Shown: positions 42,994 to 54,418 of the stretch, in pieces | How the letters are laid out: each line of letters starts with the position of its first letter | Numbering within the stretch: position 1 is the stretch's first letter | NCBI RefSeq assembly: GCF_000243415.2 | Contig: NZ_KI912270.1 | Location: forward strand, 992,001 to 1,056,000 | DNA length: 64,000 bases | Direction of reading: 5' to 3' | Source: Mycolicibacterium tusciae JS617 | GTDB lineage: Bacteria; Actinomycetota; Actinomycetes; Mycobacteriales; Mycobacteriaceae | Translations under genes and position numbers: made by a program | Notes under the pieces: model-generated | Told to the model about the DNA's origin: nothing | Seen by the model: only the letters and a program-made list of their open reading frames with translations | Database searches by the model: none

Positions 42994-43677
42994 TCAAGCG
43001 TTGGATCTCGTTGCCATCGCGGCTATTCGTCCTGCCACGTCGGCGGCGATCGAGAGAGCGGCCGGATCGTGTGCCGCTGAATAGCGGTCTGCGGTCGGGT
43101 CGTATTCTGCGCCGGCGATCGCCGCGTGATCGGTCGGTAGTTCCACCACCTCGACCGGCCACCCGTACCGGCGGAGCGTCGCGGCGAACTCCCCACTGGC
43201 CGCGACCGGGATGACGTCGTCGTCGACACCGTGCAACAGCGTGAACGGCGCCCGCTCGCGGTAGTCGGCCAGATCACGAGGCAACGGGCGGGCCGAGACG
43301 GGCTCGACGACCATGAATGCACCGGCCAGGCACACCGTGTGCGCCACCCGCACGTCTAGTAGCCCGGCGTGAATGTTCACGCCAGCCGCCGCGGCGCCGC
43401 CCAGAGACCAACCGACCAGCACGATGTCGTCGGGACTTGCGCTGGCCTCACGTGCGAAGTGCAGCGAGGCCAGGAGATCGGCACGGCCCCGGTCATCGGC
43501 GTGGGAGTTCCAGTCGGCGACCACGACGCCGACGCCGTAGCCGGCGAGGTGGTCGGCCAGCGGACGCATGCTGCCACGAGCGTCGGCCTGCGCACCGTGC
43601 CACATCAGAACTGTGCGCTGCGCAGGATCGCCGTAGACATCGGCGAAGCGGCCTTGCGCGTATTCGACGGTCTCCAT
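42994..43677 (-). CDS. Alpha/beta hydrolase (dienelactone-hydrolase-like)
   Basis: About 227 residues from the ATG at 43677 (METVEYAQGR). It has an alpha/beta hydrolase core with MWHGAQADARG, the nucleophile GWSLGG at Ser91, acid in LLHGVDDDVIPV and His in LPTDHAAIAG. It is small and without a lid, which suggests an esterase or carboxylesterase on small substrates. It is on the same strand as the MBL gene, 33 bp apart. Confidence 0.8.
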   Translation of the reverse strand: METVEYAQGRFADVYGDPAQRTVLMWHGAQADARGSMRPLADHLAGYGVGVVVADWNSHADDRGRADLLASLHFAREASASPDDIVLVGWSLGGAAAAGVNIHAGLLDVRVAHTVCLAGAFMVVEPVSARPLPRDLADYRERAPFTLLHGVDDDVIPVAASGEFAATLRRYGWPVEVVELPTDHAAIAGAEYDPTADRYSAAHDPAALSIAADVAGRIAAMATRSNA

Positions 43678-43721
43678 GTTGCGAGGGTTCCCGGCCTCGA
43701 TCGAACTTATGCGCGTCCGTT

Positions 43722-44468
43722 TCAAGGTTGACGCGAATACCGTTGGATGAACCGTCGCAGAATCGTGTGCGGATGCCGGACGTTCCATTGCCGCGCTTCG
43801 TTTTTCAATTGCTGCGCTGACTCCGGCGCGAAGTAACCGTGATTCTTGTAGGCGTCGAGGCGGACGTTGATGCCGTCGAGATCCAGTTCAGGATGGAACT
43901 GTGTCGCGTAGACGTTCTCCCTGACCCGGAACGCCTGCACCGGGCATTGCGGCGACGTGGCCAGGCACAACGCATTCGTCGGCAACATCGTTGCCGCCTC
44001 TTTGTGGCCTCCGTACGCATCGAAGACATCGGGCAGCCCGGCGAAAAGTGGGTCGTCGCGACCCGCGTCGGTGACCGTGATCGACATGCCGCCAACCGGT
44101 TCCGGATACGAGCGGTCGATAACTGCCCCGATGACGGTGCCCAACGTACCCACGCCGTAACAGCATCCGAGAAACGGGTGGTCCTCGTGGACGATGCGGC
44201 CGATCAACGCGAGCAACTCGGACTCGACACGTTGTTGCGTTGCCGATTTCGACTCCTGCACGTCACTGACGTTGTAGGGCCCGCCCCCGAGGATGATGCC
44301 TGACCAATCGGCGAGATCAACGGGTCCCAGCGACTCGTGGGTGAGGCGGATGCGGTGCACGCCCGTTGTATCCAGGTCGGCGAAGCGCATGACCGCCCGG
44401 TACTCGTCGTCGGCCGCCTCGTCCTCGCCGCGGATCGACAGGAGCAAGAACGGTGCGGATGTTCTCAT
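43722..44468 (-). CDS. Class I glutamine amidotransferase-like protein
   Basis: A 248-residue GATase1 domain protein with the nucleophile elbow FLGCCYGVG (Cys103), and His and Glu in ATQFHPELD. It resembles the stand-alone GMP-synthase-like amidotransferases of actinobacteria. Glutaminase activity needs a synthetase partner, and none is adjacent. The C-terminal 40 residues (NEARQWNVRHPHTILRRF) are rich in basic residues. Confidence 0.8.
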   Translation of the reverse strand: MRTSAPFLLLSIRGEDEAADDEYRAVMRFADLDTTGVHRIRLTHESLGPVDLADWSGIILGGGPYNVSDVQESKSATQQRVESELLALIGRIVHEDHPFLGCCYGVGTLGTVIGAVIDRSYPEPVGGMSITVTDAGRDDPLFAGLPDVFDAYGGHKEAATMLPTNALCLATSPQCPVQAFRVRENVYATQFHPELDLDGINVRLDAYKNHGYFAPESAQQLKNEARQWNVRHPHTILRRFIQRYSRQP

Positions 44469-44547
44469 GCTGTTCGTCCGCCGAGTGGGAAGTTATTGGC
44501 GTGTATTGCGTCAAAAACGTGCGATAACCGGCCACTCGGCGAAAACA

Positions 44548-44584
44548 CAACACCCCGCGAGCCGTCAGAGCCCGCGGGGTGTTG
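44548..44584 (-). terminator. Intrinsic terminator of furA-katG
   Basis: CAACACCCCGCG (44548-44559) and CGCGGGGTGTTG (44573-44584) form a perfect 12-bp GC-rich stem with a 13-base loop. It is followed on the minus strand by TGTTTTC and lies 18 bp after the katG stop. Confidence 0.85.
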
Positions 44585-44601
44585 CACGTCGTTATTGTCC
44601 G

Positions 44602-46866
<2,265 letters not shown>

Positions 46867-47322
46867 TCACGGTTGTGATCGCGAAACTTGTGATGCGGCG
46901 CAGTCCGGGCACAGGCCCCAATAGATGACCTCGGCCTCGTCGAGGACGAAGCCGTCGAGCGCGCCGCCCGGATCAGACGGCGTCAGGCATGGCGTATCGC
47001 CGACGGCGCAGTCGACGTCGGCGATGACACCGCATGAGCGGCACACGACGTGATGGTGGTTGTCCCCGACACGCGACTCGTAGCGGGACACCGAGCCGGA
47101 CGGTTGGATCCGCCGAATCAGCCTCGCGGCGGTCAGCGCAGCGAGCACGTCGTACACCGTTTGGCGCGACACATCGGGCAGGGCGACACGTACGGCGGAA
47201 AATATCGTCTCGGTGTCGGCGTGCGGGTGCGCGCAGACCGCCTCGAGCACCGAGAGACGGGGACGGGTCACCCGGAGGTCTGCCAGCCGCAGCTGCTCCG
47301 AGAAATCCGATGTCGAATGCAC
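46867..47322 (-). CDS. furA: FurA redox/metal-responsive repressor of katG
   Basis: About 151 residues from the GTG at 47322, which matches the start of M. tuberculosis FurA and lies just after the -10 of a leaderless-type promoter; ATGs at 47334 and 47331 fall inside that -10. HTH: RVTRPRLSVLEAVCAHPHAD and LPDVSRQTVYDVLAAL. Metal/redox sites: DNHHHVVCRSCG and the C-terminal CPDC. FurA represses its own operon and katG and is relieved by oxidative stress. Confidence 0.9.
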   Translation of the reverse strand: MHSTSDFSEQLRLADLRVTRPRLSVLEAVCAHPHADTETIFSAVRVALPDVSRQTVYDVLAALTAARLIRRIQPSGSVSRYESRVGDNHHHVVCRSCGVIADVDCAVGDTPCLTPSDPGGALDGFVLDEAEVIYWGLCPDCAASQVSRSQP

Positions 47323-47330
47323 GTCACCCA

Positions 47331-47359
47331 TCATGCCCCTTTTCTGGAATCAGTCAAGA
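47331..47359 (-). promoter_or_regulatory. furA promoter and FurA box
   Basis: On the minus strand CTTGACTGATTCCAGAAAAG contains a -35 TTGACT (47357-47352) and, 16 bp on, the -10 CATGAT (47336-47331). It matches the actinobacterial FurA-box type (TTGACT..ATTC.AGAA) known upstream of mycobacterial furA. Transcription would begin at or near the GTG at 47322, giving a leaderless mRNA. Confidence 0.75.
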
Positions 47360-47598
47360 CTTGGCCATGGGCGTGTCGGGACGCGCAGCAGTCCTACGCT
47401 CGGGATCCATTTCGCATTCATCCAGAGCGCCTGGTTAGCAACAGTTTTGGTCACCGCACAGCGAATTGACAGCGTGTCAGAGTGTGCTGTCGGGGTCGTC
47501 TCGCTGGTAGCCTGCGGAACTGCCGGAGCGTGGTCGCGGGGAGGCGCACCGCACGGCGGACGATCGAAACTGACCAAGTCCCTCACGAAGAGAGTGTT
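47335..47598. other. Divergent intergenic region furA / acyltransferase
   Basis: This 264-bp region holds the furA promoter at its left end. A TTGACA at 47466-47471 is a possible -35 for the plus-strand acyltransferase, without a clear -10. No gene is supported in it; plus-strand frames through it lack ribosome sites. Confidence 0.4.
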
Positions 47599-48822
47599 GT
47601 GCGCACCGGCGAGATCAAGGCCCTATCCGGACTGCGCATCGTCGCTGCCGTGTGGGTCGTGCTGTTTCACTTTCGGCCGTTGCTCGAGCAAGCGTCCCCG
47701 GGTTTCTCCTCAGCGCTCGCGCCGGTACTCGACTGCGGCGCCCAGGGTGTCGACCTGTTTTTCATCCTCAGCGGGTTCGTGCTGACGTGGAACTATCTCG
47801 ACCGAATGGGGGAGTCCTGGTCGTGGCGGGCCATGCTGCACTTCCTGTGGTTGCGGCTGTCCCGCGTGTGGCCGGTGTATCTGGTGACGATGCATCTGGC
47901 TGCGCTGTGGATCATCTTCACGCTCAACGTCGGTCATGTTCCCTCCGAAGCCGCGCACACGCTGACGGCGACGAACTACGTCCGGCAGTTTCTGCTCGTG
48001 CAGCTGTGGTTCGCGCCGTACTTCGATGACACGAGCTGGGACGGACCCGCATGGTCGATCAGCGCCGAATGGCTGGCCTACATTCTCTTCGGGGCCCTGG
48101 TGCTGGTGATCTTCCGGATCGCCCGTGCGACGAGGGCGCGAGGCTTGATCTACCTGGCCGTCGCCGCGTCGCTTCCGCCAGTGGTCCTGCTGATGGCCAC
48201 CGGAATGTTCTACACACCATGGAGCTGGTTGCCCCGGATCGTCATGCAGTTCACCGCGGGGGCGCTGGTGTGTGCCGCTGTCCGCAAGTTGCATCCGAAC
48301 GACCGGGTCCGCATGGGGGCCGGTGTGGCGTCGCTTCTCATCGCAGCGGCCATCGTCAGCATCCTGTACTGGCTGGACGCCAACCCGATACCGACGATCT
48401 ACGACTCGGCCGGGCTGGTCGACGTGCTGTTCGTGCCCTTGGTACTGACGCTGGCGATGGGCGCAGGCACCTTGCCCGCTCTGCTGTCCCTTCGCCCGAT
48501 CGTCTACCTCGGACACATCTCATTCAGCCTCTACATGGTTCACGAGCTGGTCCACACGACCTGGAATTGGATGGTCATGCAATTCGAGCTTCGGCTCGGG
48601 TCCGACCTTGCGGGCAAGGCGGTGCTCGTTGGGCTGCTCGCGGTCGCGTTCGTGGGAGCGGCGCTGCTGTACCACCTCGTCGAGGAGCCGGCGCGCAAAT
48701 GGATGCGCGGCATGATGAGACCGCCCCGCGACTCGCGCGCGGATACTGTCCACGCGAAGCTGCAGACGATCGACGGTCAGCGCGGGGGACCGACACCCGT
48801 CCTTTCGGCCCGTGCAGGATGA
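47599..48822 (+). CDS. Membrane acyltransferase-3 (OafA/YrhL type)
   Basis: About 407 residues from a GTG at 47599 preceded by GAAGAGAG. It is an integral membrane acyltransferase with about ten hydrophobic spans. The active-site pattern is GLRIVAAVWVVLFHFRP in the first span, with FFILSGFVLTWNY and WSISAEWLAY following. Such proteins carry acyl groups across the membrane onto glycans or glycolipids. It ends about 50 bp before an SGNH hydrolase gene; the pair resembles Rv0517-Rv0518. Confidence 0.85.
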   Translation: MRTGEIKALSGLRIVAAVWVVLFHFRPLLEQASPGFSSALAPVLDCGAQGVDLFFILSGFVLTWNYLDRMGESWSWRAMLHFLWLRLSRVWPVYLVTMHLAALWIIFTLNVGHVPSEAAHTLTATNYVRQFLLVQLWFAPYFDDTSWDGPAWSISAEWLAYILFGALVLVIFRIARATRARGLIYLAVAASLPPVVLLMATGMFYTPWSWLPRIVMQFTAGALVCAAVRKLHPNDRVRMGAGVASLLIAAAIVSILYWLDANPIPTIYDSAGLVDVLFVPLVLTLAMGAGTLPALLSLRPIVYLGHISFSLYMVHELVHTTWNWMVMQFELRLGSDLAGKAVLVGLLAVAFVGAALLYHLVEEPARKWMRGMMRPPRDSRADTVHAKLQTIDGQRGGPTPVLSARAG

Positions 48823-48872
48823 GTTCGCGCGTCGTCACCGCGGTTTGGTCGAATGAGTCCTAGGCTGGTCCG

Positions 48873-49577
48873 GTGAGCCGGTTGATCACGGCCATGGTTG
48901 CGCTCGGGCTCCTGGTCGGCGCGGGTATCAGGATGGACCCGGTACACCCAATGCGGGTGAGCGACAACGAGATTGTGGGGCTGAATACCTCCATGAATCG
49001 CGTGGCGGTGATAGGCGATTCCTATACGACAGGCACCGACATGGGTGGTCTCGGCACGAAGGGATGGACAGCGCGCGCCTGGGGTGATCTGGCAAACCAT
49101 CGCGTATCCATCACTGCGGACGTGGGCGCCGAGGGCGGAGCGGGCTACGGCACACGAGGCAATAGGGGCAGCCTGTTCGAGGATCTGACCGCCCGCACGG
49201 TCAGGCCTGACGACGTGCTTGTGGTGTTCTTCGGCTCGCGCAACGACGAGAACGTCGACCCCGCGCAATTGTCGATTCTGGCCTACGGCACCTTCCAGTT
49301 GGCTCGCCGCATTGCGCCCTCGGCGACATTCTTGGTTATCGGGCCGCCGTGGCCGACCGCCGATCCTCCCGCCGCTATCGTGCGCATTCGCGATGCACTG
49401 CAGTATCAGGCCGGGTTGGCGGGCGCGAAGTTCGTCGACCCCATCGCTGAGCGCTGGTTTGTGAAAAAGCCAGAGTTGATCGGCTCCGACGGTGTGCATC
49501 CGACTGATACCGGGCACCAATACATGGCGAACAAGATCGCGCCGCTCATCGCTGCCCAATTGCCTGTGCGCTTATGA
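48873..49577 (+). CDS. Exported SGNH/GDSL hydrolase
   Basis: A 234-residue protein starting at GTG 48873, with a hydrophobic N-terminal signal (MSRLITAMVALGLLVGAG). SGNH blocks: nucleophile IGDSYTTG (Ser50), Gly in GAGYGTRG, Asn in FFGSRNDEN, and the Asp/His pair DGVHPTDTGH. It probably acts in the envelope with the acyltransferase, as fused AT3-SGNH proteins do, transferring or removing an acyl group on a surface glycan. It resembles Rv0518. Confidence 0.85.
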   Translation: MSRLITAMVALGLLVGAGIRMDPVHPMRVSDNEIVGLNTSMNRVAVIGDSYTTGTDMGGLGTKGWTARAWGDLANHRVSITADVGAEGGAGYGTRGNRGSLFEDLTARTVRPDDVLVVFFGSRNDENVDPAQLSILAYGTFQLARRIAPSATFLVIGPPWPTADPPAAIVRIRDALQYQAGLAGAKFVDPIAERWFVKKPELIGSDGVHPTDTGHQYMANKIAPLIAAQLPVRL

Positions 49578-49638
49578 ACCCGCTCGGCAGTTCAATGTCG
49601 CCGCCGGGGCTGCTCCGTGCTTCTTGCGGTGGCCCCCG

Positions 49639-50994
49639 ATGAGGGAGCTCGGCGAGCGGTTGTACGAACTGCTGGCGCGGGCACTGTCGCTGCGCATCAT
49701 CGTCATCGTCGCCGCCCTCTCCGTCGTCGCGCTGGTGATCACGCTCGGCGCGTGGGTGTGGTTCGGCGTGACAAACGACCAGTACAGCCAGCTGGACCGT
49801 CGACTCGATTCGGTGAGCAGTCTTGGCGACATCAGCACCCTGCTACGCGCCGCGCAACAGACGGGTACCGACCAATCCCAGACGCCCGACGGCAATCTGG
49901 TGCGCACCGCCCGCATCGGCGGCGCCACCGTCTCGATTCCGAGCGAAGTGGTGCTGCCGGAGTTCGACGTCGGCTATGCGAACACCACGATCGACGGTGT
50001 GGAATACCGGGTCCGCACCTTCGCCGCCGGTGAGGCGACGATCGCGGTCGGTGCGCCGTTGGCCGAAACCCAGCGCCGCATCAACGAACTCCACCGACGC
50101 GTGCTGTTGATCTGTGGCGGCGTGATCATCGGTACCGTTCTGGTCGGCTGGGTGATGTGGTCGATCATGATCAATCCTTTCCGGCTGCTCGCGCAGCAGG
50201 CCCGGGCGATCAACGCGCAGTCCAACCCCGACGAGGTGCAGGTGCGGGGCGTGCAGGAAGCCGTGGAGATCGCTGAGGCGGTCGAGGGAATGCTTGCCCG
50301 TATCGGCGACGAACAACAGCGCACCAAGGCGGCGCTCGAGTCGGCCCGTGACTTCGCCGCCGTGGCCTCCCACGAATTGCGCACGCCGTTGACGGCCATG
50401 CGCACCAACCTCGAGGTGCTGTCCACCCTCGAGATGCGTGACGAGCAACGTGAGGAGGTGATCGCCGACGTCATGCGGACGCAGACCCGGATCGAAGCGA
50501 CTCTCACCGCGCTGGAGCGTCTGGCACAAGGCGAACTGACGACCATCGACGACTTTGTCCCTGTCGACATCACCGAGCTGCTGGATCGGGCAGCGCACGA
50601 CGCGGTACGCAATTACCCCGAAGTGCGTGTGTCGCTGGCATCCTCGACGACGGTGTTGATGGTCGGCTTGCCTGCCGGGCTGCGACTGGTCATCGACAAT
50701 GCCATCACCAACGCGGTCAAACACGGCGGCGCGACCGAAATCCAGCTCAGCGCAGACAGTTCCGGCGAAGGGGTGGAGATCATCGTCGACGACAATGGCG
50801 CCGGCGTGCCGGAGGATGAGCGGGCGGCTATCTTCGCGCGGTTCTCCCGTGGGTCGACGGCAGCGCGATCCGGTTCGGGGCTGGGTTTGGCCTTGGTCGC
50901 CCAACAGGCAGACTTGCACGGCGGTACGGCGGCGATGGAGGCTAGCCCTCTGGGCGGTGCACGCCTGGTGCTCCGGCTACCTGCGCCGAGTTAG
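49639..50994 (+). CDS. prrB: PrrB-like sensor histidine kinase (orphan paralogue)
   Basis: A 451-residue kinase from the ATG at 49639. TM1 is about 18-43, an extracytoplasmic loop about 44-152, TM2 about 153-178, then HAMP and the dimerisation helix with His245 in ASHELRTPL. The catalytic domain has the N box (IDNAITNAVKHGG), G1 DDNGAGVPE and G2 GSGLGLALV. It is very similar to M. tuberculosis PrrB (Rv0902c) through the kinase core, including the AQGELTTIDD and VDITELLDRAAHDA stretch. Unlike prrAB there is no response-regulator gene beside it. It probably feeds a distant regulator, possibly PrrA. Confidence 0.85.
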   Translation: MRELGERLYELLARALSLRIIVIVAALSVVALVITLGAWVWFGVTNDQYSQLDRRLDSVSSLGDISTLLRAAQQTGTDQSQTPDGNLVRTARIGGATVSIPSEVVLPEFDVGYANTTIDGVEYRVRTFAAGEATIAVGAPLAETQRRINELHRRVLLICGGVIIGTVLVGWVMWSIMINPFRLLAQQARAINAQSNPDEVQVRGVQEAVEIAEAVEGMLARIGDEQQRTKAALESARDFAAVASHELRTPLTAMRTNLEVLSTLEMRDEQREEVIADVMRTQTRIEATLTALERLAQGELTTIDDFVPVDITELLDRAAHDAVRNYPEVRVSLASSTTVLMVGLPAGLRLVIDNAITNAVKHGGATEIQLSADSSGEGVEIIVDDNGAGVPEDERAAIFARFSRGSTAARSGSGLGLALVAQQADLHGGTAAMEASPLGGARLVLRLPAPS

Positions 50995-51950
50995 CATGTA
51001 GCGCTGACGAATTGGGTGATGACAGCGGCCAGCTCCTCGCCCTTCTGTTCAGCGATGAAATGTCCCGCCCCGGCAATGGTGGTGTGGTCCTGATTCTTGG
51101 CGCCGGGAACATGTTCCTGGAAGACCTTGTCCCAGCCTCGGGTCGGCGGATCGGCGTCGGAGTAAGCGGTGAGGAACGGGCGTTCCCACTGGGCAAGCGC
51201 AGCCATGGTGTCCCGGCCGATCGCCGCGCCCGGGTCGTTGCGTGTGAGTGGGATGAGCGCGGTCATTTGGCGCAGACCGGCCTGGTAGCGGGAATCCGGG
51301 AAGGGTGCGTCATAGGCGGCGAGCACTTCGGGAGCGAGCGGACCGGCCACTGCATCGAGGAACATGCTGGGATTGAGGTCCGGCGCACGTTGATACAGCG
51401 CGACATAGTCGAGCAGGGTCTCCTGCAGCAGCACCCGGTCTTCGTCGATGCCGTGGTGCGCCCACGTGAGTCGGCCCGCCAACGCCGGGTCGCACGTGTG
51501 CAGGATCGTGTTCGTTGCGACGACCCTGGCGAACCGGTCGGGTTCGCGGGCCAACACGCTCAACCCGATCGGGCCACCCCAGTCCTGGACTACCAGCGTC
51601 ACCTCGCGCAGGTCGAGTCCGTTGACCAGACCCTGAACCCAGTCGATGTGCCGGCGAAAGGTGTAGGCCGTCGCGTCGGTGAGCTTGTCTGACCGGCCGT
51701 ATCCGATGTGGTCGGGCGCGATGACCCGCATGCCCGAGTCGGCAAGTACCCGAATGACATTGCGATACATGAAAGACCACGTCGGCTGCCCGTGCAAGAG
51801 GACGACGACGGGGCCGTCGGTGGGACCGGCATCGACGTAGTGCATCCGCACCGGAGGGATCCCGCGGGTTTCCACCTCGACGTAGTTGGGCGGAAACCGG
51901 TAGTCGGGCAGGTTGTCGAATCGTTCGTCAGGTGTACGAAGGACTGCCAT
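50991..51950 (-). CDS. Haloalkane-dehalogenase-like alpha/beta hydrolase
   Basis: A 319-residue protein of the haloalkane dehalogenase group resembling M. tuberculosis Rv2296 (DhmA). It shows LLHGQPTWSFMYR, nucleophile Asp123 in VVQDWGGPIG, the acid region around SDADPPTRG and His in IAGAGHFIAE. The halide-binding Trp next to the nucleophile is present. The 3' end overlaps the PrrB-like gene by four bases. The natural substrate is unknown; an epoxide or ester hydrolase is the alternative. Confidence 0.8.
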   Translation of the reverse strand: MAVLRTPDERFDNLPDYRFPPNYVEVETRGIPPVRMHYVDAGPTDGPVVVLLHGQPTWSFMYRNVIRVLADSGMRVIAPDHIGYGRSDKLTDATAYTFRRHIDWVQGLVNGLDLREVTLVVQDWGGPIGLSVLAREPDRFARVVATNTILHTCDPALAGRLTWAHHGIDEDRVLLQETLLDYVALYQRAPDLNPSMFLDAVAGPLAPEVLAAYDAPFPDSRYQAGLRQMTALIPLTRNDPGAAIGRDTMAALAQWERPFLTAYSDADPPTRGWDKVFQEHVPGAKNQDHTTIAGAGHFIAEQKGEELAAVITQFVSATC

Positions 51951-51964
51951 TCTCGTCGGCCGGG

Positions 51965-54265
51965 TCAGTCCTCCTTGGCGATCAATCGCTTGAGCGCCTC
52001 GTGATCGGGCGCGAGCAGTTCATCGATGCGGGACTGGTTCACGTCGGCGACGATGATCTCGCCGACCTCCTGGTAGACGTTGCTGAAGATGCCGTGGGAC
52101 TTCATCTTCTCGGTCTGATAGATGTTGTCCTCGGTCGGTGTCACGTAGTACACGATCTCCGGCTTGAAGCGATGTATCAGCCACAGGTGGATGACGTCCA
52201 TCAACCGCTTCTTGCGCATCTTCTCGGAGAACGTGTTCTGATCGCGCACGGTCAGGATGTTGCGGCCGTGCCGGTCTTTGATCGGGTCGACGACCACGTT
52301 GGCGACCGGATCGTCGCCGTCGCCGTAGATGCCGAGGTCCAGCACGTCGGACCCGGCGCGCCGAGGCCGCAGCTGCACCCGCAGCGTCTCGCCGATCTGA
52401 TAGTGGTCGCCCCACAGCGACAGCCATTCCTCCAGCAGCTTCTTCGGCACCTCGGTTTGCACGAGATGCTGATGCTGCGTTGAGCCCTCGCCCATGGACT
52501 TCGTGGTGGCCGTCCGACCGGATGACGCAGCCAGCGCGGCGTCGCTGCGTGGTCCACCGACCAGGGTTTGCGGTGTGCGGTAGGGAGATTCGACCAGTCG
52601 CATCTTGCGCTGCAGGCGGGCGAGCGCGAGCATGCCCTCTTGTCGCAGCGATGTGGCGAACTCCTCGCACGCCACACCGTCGACCTGGTGGCCGCCGTAG
52701 GTGATGAAGTTGAAGACGAATCCCATCTTGCCGAGTTCTTCTGGGAACGCACGCATCTCGTCGTCGCTCATGCCCGTGGTGTCCCAGTTGAACGAAGGGG
52801 ACAGGTTGTAGGCCATCATCTTCTCGGGGAACTCGGCGTGGATCGCGTCGGCGAACTGCTTTGCGTCGGCGAGGTCGGCGGTCTTGGTTTCCATCCAGAG
52901 GATGTCGGCGAACGGCGCGGCGGCCAGCGACTTGGCGATCGCATACGGGATGCCGCCGCGGATCTGGTAGTAGCCTTCCGGCGTCTTCGCCCGCTCGCAG
53001 TCCCATGCGACGTCGGCGCCCAACGCCTTGGCCTTCTCGCGCGCGGAGTACAGCGATGCCTTGGCGGCGAATTGGCGCCAGTCCGCGGCGCTCATCTCCG
53101 CCGCCTCGCCCTCCCGCTCGCGGAAGTCGAGCAGATCACCGACGGCCTCGCCATAGGTCTGCAGTCCGGCGTCGACCTGCCAGGCGTCGACGAATTTGGA
53201 CTCGGCCTCATCGAATATCGCGTCGATCGAATCGTCCGCGCCGTCCTGCCAGGCCTTGGCGGCGTCGGCAATCACGCCTGCGATGCCGTGGCGTTGCAGC
53301 CAGGCGTCGGCCGCGGCGTACTCACCGTCGGGGAGCGCGTAGAGCAGATGTCCCTTGAGGTCTGTGACCCCGGCGTCGTAGAACTGGCGCATCATGGCCA
53401 GGAAACAGGACTTGTACGACGGGATCTTGAGGTTGGTGACGCCGAGCAGGAAGGGCTGATCGCGCTCATCGGCGCGGCTGTCCAGCAGGTTGGCGGCTTC
53501 GGCGTCCGTTCGAGCCACGATGATGCCGGGCACCCGCATGATGTCGAGCTGGAAGCGGGCGGTGTTGAGGCGCTTGATCTGTTCGTCGGACGGCACCAGC
53601 ACTTTGCCACCCTGATGGCCACACTTCTTCGTGCCTGGGCGCTGGTCCTCGATGTGGTAGCCGGGCACGCCCGACTCGACAAAGCGGCGAATGAGGTTGC
53701 GCACGTGGGGATCACCGCCATGGCCGGTGTCGGCGTCGGCGATGATGAAGGGCCGGTAGTCGTAGGCCGGGGTCGTCTCGCGCTGTTCGGGGGTCATGCG
53801 CAGCCGCAGGTACTGCTGATTGCGGTCCGCAGTCAGCAGGGCGCGCACCAGCCCGGCGGCCTCGTCGGGTACCTGGCTCAGTGGATAGCTGGCCAGGTCG
53901 GGTCCCGGGTCCTCGCTGATCGAGCCCTTGGCCGAGGTTGCCCAGCCGCCGAGGTAGATCCCCTCGATGCCCATGCGCTTCATGACAACGGCCTGCCCAG
54001 GTGAGTAGGGGCCGAAGGTGGTGATGCTCTTTTTCTGGCTGAACAGCTCCCGCAGCCGCGGATAAAACGCCGTGGCCGCCTCGCGCGCGACGGTGTAGTC
54101 GGTCGGGATCGTCCCGCGCTGCTCGACCACCTGGCGGGCGGAGTACAGACGAATGATCCCGTCGAACCGCGGGCTGTCGAAGTACTGCTGGGTGTCTGCA
54201 ATGTCCTGTTGGAAGGCCCGCTCTACCTCGGTCTGGGGTGCGGCATCCGTTTCGATAATGGCCAT
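51965..54265 (-). CDS. aceA: Isocitrate lyase 2 (long form)
   Basis: A 766-residue ICL2-type isocitrate lyase, which cleaves isocitrate to succinate and glyoxylate (also methylisocitrate) in growth on fatty acids or cholesterol. The catalytic loop KKCGHQGG carries Cys215, the same number as in M. tuberculosis ICL2, with [12 protein letters not shown] and NLSPSFNW nearby. The C-terminal 160 residues (about 600-766) form the extra ICL2 domain associated with acetyl-CoA activation. Unlike H37Rv, where aceA is split, this gene is intact. Confidence 0.95.
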   Translation of the reverse strand: MAIIETDAAPQTEVERAFQQDIADTQQYFDSPRFDGIIRLYSARQVVEQRGTIPTDYTVAREAATAFYPRLRELFSQKKSITTFGPYSPGQAVVMKRMGIEGIYLGGWATSAKGSISEDPGPDLASYPLSQVPDEAAGLVRALLTADRNQQYLRLRMTPEQRETTPAYDYRPFIIADADTGHGGDPHVRNLIRRFVESGVPGYHIEDQRPGTKKCGHQGGKVLVPSDEQIKRLNTARFQLDIMRVPGIIVARTDAEAANLLDSRADERDQPFLLGVTNLKIPSYKSCFLAMMRQFYDAGVTDLKGHLLYALPDGEYAAADAWLQRHGIAGVIADAAKAWQDGADDSIDAIFDEAESKFVDAWQVDAGLQTYGEAVGDLLDFREREGEAAEMSAADWRQFAAKASLYSAREKAKALGADVAWDCERAKTPEGYYQIRGGIPYAIAKSLAAAPFADILWMETKTADLADAKQFADAIHAEFPEKMMAYNLSPSFNWDTTGMSDDEMRAFPEELGKMGFVFNFITYGGHQVDGVACEEFATSLRQEGMLALARLQRKMRLVESPYRTPQTLVGGPRSDAALAASSGRTATTKSMGEGSTQHQHLVQTEVPKKLLEEWLSLWGDHYQIGETLRVQLRPRRAGSDVLDLGIYGDGDDPVANVVVDPIKDRHGRNILTVRDQNTFSEKMRKKRLMDVIHLWLIHRFKPEIVYYVTPTEDNIYQTEKMKSHGIFSNVYQEVGEIIVADVNQSRIDELLAPDHEALKRLIAKED

Positions 54266-54336
54266 GACTTCACCCTACGACCGACGCCTGGTAGGCGATG
54301 GCGTTATCGCGGTACGACCAGGTAGATGTCCCAGCG

Positions 54337-54418
54337 GCGTCCTATGCGCGAGATTGCACTCAGGGCTGTAGGGCCAACAGAATCACGACCCTGAGTGCAA
54401 TCTGGCGCATAGGAACGC
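54337..54418. terminator. 82-bp imperfect palindrome at the end of the catabolic operon
   Basis: The left arm (54337-54365) and right arm (54389-54418) are about 29-30 nt each and pair with only two or three differences, sharing TCCTATGCGC and AGATTGCACTCAGGG. The loop is 23 bases. It lies immediately after the FAH-family gene stop and 71 bp before the aceA start. It could terminate the operon. The arms are far longer than a normal terminator, so it may be a dispersed palindromic element. Confidence 0.6.

Noticed and set aside
52568-54004. 478-residue plus-strand frame opposite aceA
   Set aside because: Antisense to isocitrate lyase 2, without a start signal or conserved motifs.
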